Positions 6,693-13,247 of a DNA stretch of 13,247 nucleotides are shown piece by piece (the first letter of the stretch is position 1; each line of letters begins with the position of its first letter). The position numbers and the translations under genes were made by a program. The stretch is from JALZHR01 sp036389695 (GTDB lineage: Bacteria; Acidobacteriota; Blastocatellia; Pyrinomonadales; Pyrinomonadaceae). The stretch spans positions 1-13,247 of the forward strand of contig DASVWG010000136.1 in the NCBI GenBank assembly GCA_036389695.1. The letters run 5' to 3'. The notes below the pieces were generated by a model. The model searched no databases and was not told the DNA's origin. It saw only the letters and a program-made list of their open reading frames with translations.

Positions 6693-6749
6693 CTTCAATT
6701 AGACACGGGAAGTTTCCTTCCAAAATTCAGCGAGGAGAATTAATAATAT

Positions 6750-8696
6750 ATGTCTTGGGTTATATCTTTAGTTTTAGCCGGTTTGATGATTTCGCCGGGC
6801 AGCAATCTTTCAATTAATACCAATAATAATTTTGTGAACGTCAATGCGCCGACGGTCGTCAGTCTCGACGAAACCGAGCGCTTCGAGCAGACCTATCCTT
6901 TAAACGCCAACGGCAGAGTCAGCGTTTCCAACGTCAACGGCTCGATTACCGTCGAAGCCTGGGACAGAAACGAAGTGCGGCTGGAAGCCGTCAAAACCGC
7001 CGATACGAAAGAACATCTGTCGGAAGTGCAAATCAAGATTAACGCGCGTCAGGATTCTTTCAGCGTCGAAACCGATTACGGCTCGTGGCGCAACAACGAG
7101 AACGGCGTCTGGAAAAACAGAAATACCGGCAGAATCGATGTGCAGTATCGCCTGCAGGTTCCGCGCGGCGCGGTGCTGGACGAAGTCGAAACGGTCAACG
7201 GTTCGGTCACGATTTCCAATATGACCAACTCGACGAAAGCTTCCGCCGTCAACGGCAACGTCAGAGCGATGAATTTGCGCGGCACGGCGCGGATTTCGAC
7301 CGTCAACGGAACGACCGAAGCCGATTTCGATTCGCTCGCCTCAAGCGGTCAAATCACGCTCGATACCGTCAACGGAAAAGTTCTTTTGACGATTCCTTCG
7401 GATGCGAACGCGACGCTTCGCGCCGATACTCTGAACGGTAATATTTACAACGATTTCGGTCTGCCCGTCCGCAAAGGCGAATATGTCGGACGCGATTTAT
7501 ACGGCAGAATCGGCAGCGGCGCGCTGAATATCAAGCTCAGCAGCGTCAACGGCGAACTTTCGATTCGCCGCAAACAGGACGGCAAAAGCGTGAGCCCGGC
7601 GACGAATCTTCTTCAGCAAAAAAATAAAAACGACAATAAAAATAACGACGAAGATTCGGACGACAACGATGACGACAACGATAAAGACGATGAAGACAAC
7701 AGCGTTTCCGTCAACGCCGCCAAAATAAATAAAGAAGCCGCCAAGGCGGTGAAAGACGCGCAGAAAGAAAGTCTCAAAGCGATGAAGCTTTCGGAAAAAG
7801 AGCTTAACAAAATCCAGCCGGAGCTGGACAAAATCAACGCCGAAGCGATTGAAGACGCCGCTAAAATCGTCAATTCGGAAAGAATGAGAGAGCGGCTCAG
7901 GGCGGCGCAGATGCGGCAGCGGGATTCGCTGCTGCGAGCCAGCGAAATCGGCTGGGTCGCGCCGAACATCGAAGAAAAAACCGAGACTTTTAAAATTAAG
8001 GGAACTCCAAAAGTGACGGTCGATGCGAAAAATTGTTCGGTCACCGTCAAAGGCTGGGACAAACCGGATGTCGAATATCTCATCACAAGGATGTCGAAAA
8101 CCCAGCAGCCGGTCAGTTACACGGTGACAAAGGGAGATTCGACAGTCAACATTAAAGTTTCCGAAACCACACCGCCCGACGGTGTGGTTTTTGGCGATTT
8201 GAGCCGTATTCGCGTAGAGGTTTTCGTGCCAAAAAAGTCGAATCTGCGGATTCTCACTAATCGTGAAATCCGCCTCGAAAACGTTTCGGGCGAAATCGAG
8301 CTGGAAGGCGGCGAAGATGCCGTCAACGTCCGCGACGTCGACGGAAAGCTTCGCGTCGCAACCGCCGACGGCAGCATTCGCATCATCGGTTTCAAAGGCG
8401 ATTTGGAATCGAGAACAATTGACGGCACGATGAATCTGGAAGGCGATTTTCAAAGAATCAACGCGCAGACCGAGGACGGAACGATTGTCTTGACGCTCTC
8501 CGAAGACGCCAACGCCAATATCGAATCAAATCGCAAAGACATCGAAACCGAAGGCATCTCGCTCGTGCCCGCGGGCGATAAAAAAGACGTTTCCGTCTGG
8601 AAAGTCGGCAACGGCGGCGGCGTTTACAGACTTTATACAACCGCCGAAGGGCAGGTTTTCGTTCGCAGCTCAAGCAATCTGAAATCGGGTTTCTAA
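6750..8696 (+). CDS. Exported protein with two DUF4097 regions
   Basis: The 648-residue protein starts with a hydrophobic segment (about 3-15) that could be a signal peptide, although it lacks the usual basic residues. An in-frame stop just upstream (6744-6746) fixes ATG 6750, with GAGGAG at 6732-6737. Region 1 (about 44-275) is a beta-strand ladder with NG turns at residues 63, 150, 168, 186, 208, 229 and 267. The middle five are spaced 18-22 residues apart. An Asp/Asn/Lys-rich linker (about 288-318) and a charged alpha-helical, coiled-coil-like part (about 322-396) follow. Region 2 (about 410-640) repeats the ladder with DG turns (531, 540, 558, 576). DUF4097 proteins are labelled putative adhesins or envelope-stress proteins. 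The shared promoter motif ties it to the sigma operon. Confidence 0.85.
   Translation: MSWVISLVLAGLMISPGSNLSINTNNNFVNVNAPTVVSLDETERFEQTYPLNANGRVSVSNVNGSITVEAWDRNEVRLEAVKTADTKEHLSEVQIKINARQDSFSVETDYGSWRNNENGVWKNRNTGRIDVQYRLQVPRGAVLDEVETVNGSVTISNMTNSTKASAVNGNVRAMNLRGTARISTVNGTTEADFDSLASSGQITLDTVNGKVLLTIPSDANATLRADTLNGNIYNDFGLPVRKGEYVGRDLYGRIGSGALNIKLSSVNGELSIRRKQDGKSVSPATNLLQQKNKNDNKNNDEDSDDNDDDNDKDDEDNSVSVNAAKINKEAAKAVKDAQKESLKAMKLSEKELNKIQPELDKINAEAIEDAAKIVNSERMRERLRAAQMRQRDSLLRASEIGWVAPNIEEKTETFKIKGTPKVTVDAKNCSVTVKGWDKPDVEYLITRMSKTQQPVSYTVTKGDSTVNIKVSETTPPDGVVFGDLSRIRVEVFVPKKSNLRILTNREIRLENVSGEIELEGGEDAVNVRDVDGKLRVATADGSIRIIGFKGDLESRTIDGTMNLEGDFQRINAQTEDGTIVLTLSEDANANIESNRKDIETEGISLVPAGDKKDVSVWKVGNGGGVYRLYTTAEGQVFVRSSSNLKSGF
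7615..7704 (+). repeat. Low-complexity Asp/Asn-coding stretch
   Basis: GAC, AAC, GAT and AAA codons alternate and encode the acidic linker between the first DUF4097 region and the helical part. The composition differs strongly from the rest of the gene. The segment is probably disordered and could bind divalent cations, but that is a guess. Confidence 0.7.
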
Positions 8697-8704
8697 TTTA
8701 CGAA

Positions 8705-8746
8705 GCAGAGAAGAAAGAAAATTTTTTCTTCTCTGCGAAAAAATTT
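8705..8746 (+). terminator. Strong hairpin after the two-region DUF4097 gene
   Basis: GCAGAGAAGAAA (8705-8716) pairs perfectly with TTTCTTCTCTGC (8725-8736) around an 8-nt loop, 8 nt after the stop codon. The T-run (TTTT at 8743-8746) is separated from the stem by GAAAAAA, so it is not a textbook intrinsic terminator. Even so, position and strength favour transcript-end formation. Confidence 0.55.
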
Positions 8747-8756
8747 TGAAACTCTT

Positions 8757-8779
8757 TGACTAACTTTGCGTTTTAGTCA
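8757..8779. promoter_or_regulatory. Inverted repeat upstream of the DUF5916 gene
   Basis: TGACTAA (8757-8763) and TTAGTCA (8773-8779) form a perfect 7-bp inverted repeat with a 9-nt spacer. The left arm overlaps TTGACT, a possible -35 box, but no good -10 lies at the right distance. A CATAAT box lies further down at 8810-8815. The arrangement would suit a dimeric regulator, though no regulator can be named. Confidence 0.35.
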
Positions 8780-8855
8780 TCAAGCGGAAATTATCCCCTT
8801 TTCTGCATTCATAATAAAAAATTACTTTTCTTTTCATAGACCAAAGAGGTGAAGT

Positions 8856-11495
8856 ATGAAGAAATTATTCGCTCTTTTTACAATTTTATTTTTCTCGATT
8901 TGTATCCAAGCCCAGACCGTAACACCCACACAAACAAGCACTTCCACAGATAAAAATAAAGACGATAAAAAAGTAGAAATCGCTAAAAACAATCCAGCCG
9001 AAACGCCCGGCGGCGACGGCGGAACCAAAAAATTCGGAAGATTCAACGTTCCGCGCGAAAAAGCCGAACCGATTAAAATCGTCAAGTTTGCCGCGCCGCC
9101 CGTTATCGACGGAAAGCTCGACGACGAAGCGTGGAAAAACGCGCAGGTTTTAAAAGATTTTTACCAGACGTATCCGGGCGACAACATCGCGCCGTCAAAG
9201 CCGACCGAAGTAATGCTCGGCTACGACGAAAAGAATCTTTATATCGCCTTTCGCTGCTTTGACGAGAAAGATAAAATCCGCGCCTCGGTCGCCAAGCGCG
9301 ACTCAGTTACCGGTGAAGACAACGTTCGCGTCTGGCTCGACACTTACAACGACCAGCGGCGCGCTTATGTCCTGGCTTTCAATCCGCTCGGCATTCAGCA
9401 GGACGGAATTTTTACGGAAGGACAAGGCTCAGATTTTTCGGTCGACATCGTGATGGAATCCAAAGGCGTCATCGAAGACTGGGGCTGGGCGGTCGAAGTC
9501 AAAATTCCTTTCAAATCTTTGCGTTACGCCGCCGGAAAAGGAAAACTCTGGGGATTTAACGTCGCGCGCAACATCGACCGCTTTAACGATGAAATGGATC
9601 AATGGCTGCCGGACGACCGCAACATTTCCGGTTTTCTCGTCAAACACGGAAAACTGACCGGGCTGGACGAAATCAAAACCGAGCGCACCCTGGAAATCGT
9701 GCCGAGCATTACCGTTTCGGAGACAGGACGCCGCGTGCGCCAGTTTCCGCGTTATCTCGTCAATCAAGTCGGTTATTACGACCCGGTGCTGAATCCCACG
9801 GGCTTGCCCGAACAGGGACGCTTCGTCAATCAACCGATAAAACAGGACATCGGCGTCACGATGAAATACACGATAACGCCAAATATCACGCTGGATGCGG
9901 CTTACAATCCGGATTTTGCGGAAATCGAAGCCGACGCGCTCGTCGTCACGGCAAACCAGCGCTTTCCGATTTTCTTTCAGGAAAAACGCCCGTTTTTTCT
10001 CGAAGGCGCGGACATTTTCAATTCGCCCTTGCAGATTTTTTACTCGCGCAACATCGTCGACCCGGACATCGCGGCAAAGCTGACCGGAAAGGTCGGAAAA
10101 AATTCTTTCGGCTTGCTCGTCGCTTCGGACAACGCGCCGGGAAATTATGAGGAAGACGACCGCAACGACCCGTCAGTGCTCCCGCGCATTAGCGAATTTG
10201 TCGACAAAAATTCGATGTTCGCCGTCCTGCGCGTCAAGCGCGATTTCGGCAAAAACAACAACATCGGCTTTTTCGGGACTTATCGCGGTTTCCCGGAACA
10301 GAAAAATCTGGTCGGCGGCTTTGACGGAAAATTCAAGTTTAACGATAAATTAGTTTCGTCGTTTCAAGTCGTCGGAACGCACTCGCGCCGCTGCTTTTTC
10401 GAAGCGACTTTCGAGCCGACTTTAGAGCCTTTGCAGGCGCAGCGCAATCGTGAAATCTGCGGCACAGGCACATTCACTCTCAGTCCGGTTAGCCCGACCA
10501 ACCCTAATCCGAGTCAGAATCCGTCACTGAATTCAAACGGCGCGACGTTTAATAAATATCGCACCGGAAACGGTTTGGGCTACTACGTGAATCTGGATTA
10601 CACCGAGAAAAGTCGCGGCTGGTTTATCGAGGCGGGCGGACGCTCGAAAGATTATCGCGCCGATTCCGGTTTCACGCGCCGCATCAATAACAATTTCATT
10701 TTCGGCGTCAACCGCTTCAGCACCGAGCCGAAGCCGAAAAACAAAATTATCCAGATTGACTGGCGGCAGTTTTCCGGCATTAATTACGACTGGAAAGGGC
10801 GCGTGACGGATTTGAACTTCGGCACGAATTTCAATTTCGCGCTTCAGCGCAACACTTTTCTCTTTGTCGAAACCGGCATTTATAAGGAAAAGCTGTTTGA
10901 AGAAGAATTCGGCTTAAAGCGTTCGCCGACGCGCGCGTTCGGCGCTTTTTCGGGCGACCCGACGCGTTCGGTCTGGCAGCATTACGTCAGCGGCAACATC
11001 AACACGACGCCGGTTAAAAAACTGAGTTTCGGAATGTTTCTCGGACATATCATCAACGCCTACGATTTCGATTTCGCCCATCGCCCGCAAAATCCGGGTC
11101 CCGGCAGACAATTCGACGCGGAAATCTTCGGCGAATATCGACCGATTGACCCGCTTCGAGTATCGCTCAGCTATCGCAAAAGCCGTCTGGTGCGCAACGA
11201 TAATAAAGTCAGAACTTTCGACTCAGACCAGATTACCGCGCGCTCGACCTATCAATTTTCGCGCTTTACTTTCGCGCGTTTTCGCCTTGATTACGATTCG
11301 CTGAACCAAAACTTTGCCGGGCAGGCGCTGCTGGGCTGGAATCCGAGTCCGGGAACCGCTTTTTACGTCGGTTACAACGACAATTTCAATTACAACGGCT
11401 TTAACCCGTTTACGGGAAATCTCGAACGCAATTTCGAGCGCAACAGCCGAACTTTTTTCATCAGAGCTTCGTATCTCTTTAGGAAGAGCTTTTAA
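8856..11495 (+). CDS. DUF5916 outer-membrane barrel protein with CBM9-like domain
   Basis: The 879-residue protein has a classic signal peptide (Lys2-Lys3, hydrophobic 4-17, likely cleavage after QAQ at 18-20). A low-complexity Thr/Ser/Asp/Lys linker runs to about 70. Residues about 74-250 are a CBM9-like beta-sandwich: PPVIDGKLDDEAW (81-93), LGYDEKNLYIAFRC (121-134) and the WGWAVEVKIPFKSL strand (209-222). The DUF5916 region follows, with NPDFAEIEAD (351-360) and FFQEKRPFFLEGADIF (373-388). From about 430 alternating aromatic strands continue to the terminal Phe of YLFRKSF, which fits an outer-membrane beta-barrel signal. Cys513 and Cys535 may form a disulfide in an outer loop. Ligand and function are not known for the family. 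Its likeness to sugar-binding CBM9 suggests glycan or polymer contact. AAAGAGGTGA at 8843-8852 is a good ribosome binding site. Confidence 0.9.
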   Translation: MKKLFALFTILFFSICIQAQTVTPTQTSTSTDKNKDDKKVEIAKNNPAETPGGDGGTKKFGRFNVPREKAEPIKIVKFAAPPVIDGKLDDEAWKNAQVLKDFYQTYPGDNIAPSKPTEVMLGYDEKNLYIAFRCFDEKDKIRASVAKRDSVTGEDNVRVWLDTYNDQRRAYVLAFNPLGIQQDGIFTEGQGSDFSVDIVMESKGVIEDWGWAVEVKIPFKSLRYAAGKGKLWGFNVARNIDRFNDEMDQWLPDDRNISGFLVKHGKLTGLDEIKTERTLEIVPSITVSETGRRVRQFPRYLVNQVGYYDPVLNPTGLPEQGRFVNQPIKQDIGVTMKYTITPNITLDAAYNPDFAEIEADALVVTANQRFPIFFQEKRPFFLEGADIFNSPLQIFYSRNIVDPDIAAKLTGKVGKNSFGLLVASDNAPGNYEEDDRNDPSVLPRISEFVDKNSMFAVLRVKRDFGKNNNIGFFGTYRGFPEQKNLVGGFDGKFKFNDKLVSSFQVVGTHSRRCFFEATFEPTLEPLQAQRNREICGTGTFTLSPVSPTNPNPSQNPSLNSNGATFNKYRTGNGLGYYVNLDYTEKSRGWFIEAGGRSKDYRADSGFTRRINNNFIFGVNRFSTEPKPKNKIIQIDWRQFSGINYDWKGRVTDLNFGTNFNFALQRNTFLFVETGIYKEKLFEEEFGLKRSPTRAFGAFSGDPTRSVWQHYVSGNINTTPVKKLSFGMFLGHIINAYDFDFAHRPQNPGPGRQFDAEIFGEYRPIDPLRVSLSYRKSRLVRNDNKVRTFDSDQITARSTYQFSRFTFARFRLDYDSLNQNFAGQALLGWNPSPGTAFYVGYNDNFNYNGFNPFTGNLERNFERNSRTFFIRASYLFRKSF

Positions 11496-11568
11496 CGGTC
11501 TTTTCCGCAAGAGCTTTTTATTCATACTTAGCTCCTCGTTATGTAAATAATTCTCTTGTCGGGAAAGT

Positions 11569-11606
11569 AAAGGCGGCGGCTGGTCACCGTCGCCTTTTTT
11601 GTTTTT
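11569..11606 (+). terminator. Rho-independent terminator of the DUF5916 gene
   Basis: AAAGGCGGCGG (11569-11579) pairs with CCGTCGCCTTT (11587-11597) through 11 pairs, one of them a G-U wobble, around a 7-nt loop. A TTTTTTGTTTTT tract follows at once. It lies about 75 nt after the stop codon. Confidence 0.88.
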
Positions 11607-11608
11607 AA

Positions 11609-11761
11609 GTCAGAACCACCTGCGGTAGCGGGCGGTTGAACTTAAGAGTCCCAAGTCTCAAGTTTAAAGTCCCAAGTTAAAACAAGCGGCAAACTTGAGA
11701 CTTGGGACTTCAGGCTTGAGACTCTTAAGTTCAACCGCCCGCTACCGCAGGCGGTTCTGAC
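11609..11761. repeat. 153-bp palindrome with nested heptanucleotide repeats
   Basis: Two 42-nt arms (11609-11650 and 11720-11761) are inverted copies with a single mismatch. Each arm contains its own imperfect hairpin around CCTGCGGTAGCGGGCGG. Between them lie five 7-nt units of AGTCYCA type on the plus strand (11647-11681) and five on the minus strand (11689-11723). They flank a 7-nt centre (11682-11688). GTCCCAAGTCTCAAGTTT also pairs perfectly across the centre. The element fills the convergent gap and ends 3 bp from the stop codon of the minus-strand gene. It could form a very stable hairpin in RNA from either strand. It is probably a non-autonomous REP- or MITE-like repeat. Confidence 0.85.
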
Positions 11762-11764
11762 CTC

Positions 11765-13247
11765 TTATTGAAAAACATTCGTCACCGGAGTAATCGTCAC
11801 GTCCTGCGGGCGCAGCTTTATCGGATAAGTCGAAATTACCTTATCTTCGTCGAGAATTTCCTGCGGTTTCGGCGCTTCATATTTTATCGGCGACGGCTTG
11901 TTGTTGATAATCGCGTCGCGTAAAGCTTCGGCGTCTTTCGTAATCATCACCACGCGCATCGCATCGTTATCGCCGAAATATTTGCGAATCGCGTTGTTGA
12001 CGTCCTGCAGGGTCAGGCTCGCCAACTCTTTTTTCATAAACGCGTTGTATTCGCCCGTGCCGTAAAAGCGGCTGTCGAGCGCGTAGCCAAGCTCGGCGTC
12101 CTTCGTCTGCGTCAGGATGTTGACGTATTTCGTCAAAAATTCGCGCGTGCCTTCGAAGGCTTCCGCCGTCATTCCTTTTTCGATAAGCTTGTGATATTCG
12201 TACAGCGCCGCGCGCAGGGCGAAATGCGCGTTTTGCGGCTCGACGGGGCGAATCCAGATTTGAAAAATCTGGAAGCGGCGCGCCAGATTCGGGTCAGGCT
12301 CAAACTGGAACATTCCGCGCGGAAAATATTCGATGTAGGCGTAATCGCCGTAATTCAGCCCGCGCAATTCGCGGATGCGCCCGTAAAGATAGCTGTTTGA
12401 CGAGCGATGCTGACCGAAATAGGAAGCGACGACGGAAAGCGCGGCGTAATCTTTGCCGCTCGTGCGCGTTACAGGAATCGGCAAACCGAGCGAAATCGCC
12501 GTCGCGCGCGTTTCGCGCTTGACGATGTCGATTTTCAGACCGTTTTCCAGTTTCGGCTCGCCGATTTTGCGCATCATTCGCGCGCCTTTCGGCAGTTTTT
12601 GAAAATCAGTCACGAGCTGTTTGGAAAATTTCGTGTCGAAGCCGCCCGAAAGACCCGTGACGAGGTTCGCCTGCGTGTAATTTTCCGCATAAAAATTCTT
12701 CACGTCCTGAATCGTCAGTTTTTCCAGACTCGAAACTTTCCCGCGCGAATGATGCTCGTACGGATGCGCGGCGTAGATGATGTTGTAAAGCCTTTCCTTA
12801 CCGAGCTCTTCGTCGTTGCCTTCGCGCAGGTTGACCTTGAAAAAATTTATCGCCTCGTCTTTCAGCCGCGAAAAATCTTCCTGACGAAAGCCGGGTTCGA
12901 GCAGCATCTGTCGAATCAGCGCGTAATATTTCGGCAGATTATCGACGTGCGTCTGCCCGATAAAAGTCGTCATTTCCTTATCGACCTGCCAGGAGAAGCC
13001 GGTCGCCATCGGGTAAAACTGCTCGACAATCTGCTCGTAAGTCAGATTTTTCGAGCCGCCCTGCGCGAGCATCGCCGCCGTCAGCGAAGCCAAGCCTTCC
13101 TTGCCTTCGGGGTCGTCAATCGAGCCGGTCAGAAATTGAATGCGAAACGAAATCAGCGGCGATTTGCTCGGCTGAAAAATGGCGTTTGAACTTGAATTCA
13201 TAGTTTTCGGCGCGGGCTTTGTCGCAACGCGCTTCTGAGCAAAAACA
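11765..13247 (-). CDS. M16 peptidase homologue lacking zinc motif, 5' end cut
   Basis: The frame runs to the window edge. Upstream of ATG 13201 it reads VFAQKRVATKPAPKT, resembling the end of a signal peptide, so the true start is outside and the protein is probably exported. Numbering from ATG 13201 (478 residues), the M16 fold is clear: GSIDDPEGKEGLASLTAAML (26-45) is the strand-helix that normally carries HxxEH. YAAHPYEHHSRG (143-154) is the conserved HPY region, followed by LENGLKIDIVKR at the start of the second domain. The RELRGLNYGDYAY segment resembles the Arg/Tyr region of that domain. At the zinc-motif site the protein has Ser39, Ala42 and Ala43 in place of His, Glu and His, so it is likely non-catalytic. 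Such subunits usually pair with an active M16 partner, which may lie beyond the right edge. Confidence 0.88.
   Translation of the reverse strand, partial: VFAQKRVATKPAPKTMNSSSNAIFQPSKSPLISFRIQFLTGSIDDPEGKEGLASLTAAMLAQGGSKNLTYEQIVEQFYPMATGFSWQVDKEMTTFIGQTHVDNLPKYYALIRQMLLEPGFRQEDFSRLKDEAINFFKVNLREGNDEELGKERLYNIIYAAHPYEHHSRGKVSSLEKLTIQDVKNFYAENYTQANLVTGLSGGFDTKFSKQLVTDFQKLPKGARMMRKIGEPKLENGLKIDIVKRETRATAISLGLPIPVTRTSGKDYAALSVVASYFGQHRSSNSYLYGRIRELRGLNYGDYAYIEYFPRGMFQFEPDPNLARRFQIFQIWIRPVEPQNAHFALRAALYEYHKLIEKGMTAEAFEGTREFLTKYVNILTQTKDAELGYALDSRFYGTGEYNAFMKKELASLTLQDVNNAIRKYFGDNDAMRVVMITKDAEALRDAIINNKPSPIKYEAPKPQEILDEDKVISTYPIKLRPQDVTITPVTNVFQ

Noticed and set aside
6511..6702. A 63-codon open frame between the two DUF4097 genes.
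   Set aside because: It starts inside a hairpin loop of the MITE-like element, runs through the shared promoter motif and has no ribosome binding site.
11647..11723. Regular short repeats suggesting a CRISPR-like array.
   Set aside because: The units are 7 nt long, contiguous without spacers, and inverted around a centre, and no cas gene is nearby.
12752..12766. HPYEH in the M16 homologue matches the HxxEH zinc-motif pattern.
   Set aside because: It lies about 100 residues after the normal zinc-motif site, within the conserved HPY region of the M16 fold, so the match to the pattern is most likely accidental.

Overview
The window looks like a chromosomal segment of a Gram-negative bacterium, most likely an acidobacterium of the Blastocatellia/Pyrinomonadaceae type. 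That placement is an inference. It rests on the gene mix (type IV pilin, MoxR/DUF58 pair, ECF sigma factor with zinc-finger anti-sigma, DUF4097 proteins, a DUF5916 outer-membrane barrel, an M16 peptidase homologue), on moderate GC in genes with AT-rich spacers, and on the repeat style. No 16S or ribosomal marker is present to settle it.

Layout. On the minus strand at the left lie a tRNA-Val(CAC) with its own terminator and, upstream of it, a type IV pilin-like gene (250-738). On the plus strand follow a MoxR-family AAA+ ATPase (948-1937), a 77-residue AT-rich membrane protein (1955-2188) and a DUF58 protein (2235-3677). Next is a tight operon: ECF sigma factor (3867-4445), membrane anti-sigma factor (4446-5351, no gap) and a membrane-anchored DUF4097 protein (5348-6460, 4-nt overlap). 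A 136-bp palindrome-rich MITE-like element fills most of the next spacer. Then come a large exported protein with two DUF4097 regions (6750-8696) and a DUF5916 outer-membrane barrel protein (8856-11495). A minus-strand M16 peptidase homologue without the zinc motif (11765 to beyond the right edge) converges on that gene. The convergent gap holds a rho-independent terminator and a 153-bp palindrome built from 7-nt tandem repeats.

How the parts may work together. The main observation is a two-block promoter-like motif, TTGTCACAAA and GCGCGGTGTT, whose starts are 18 nt apart. It occurs once just upstream of the sigma factor start (3810-3837) and once upstream of the two-region DUF4097 gene (6665-6692), with identical blocks and identical spacing. 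This looks like the promoter recognised by the local ECF factor. It would make the sigma/anti-sigma/DUF4097 operon and the second DUF4097 gene a small autoregulated regulon. DUF4097 ('Toastrack') domains are known from LiaG-type envelope stress systems, so an envelope-stress module is a reasonable hypothesis. The sequence alone does not prove it.

No CRISPR array, transposase, toxin-antitoxin pair or phage gene was seen.
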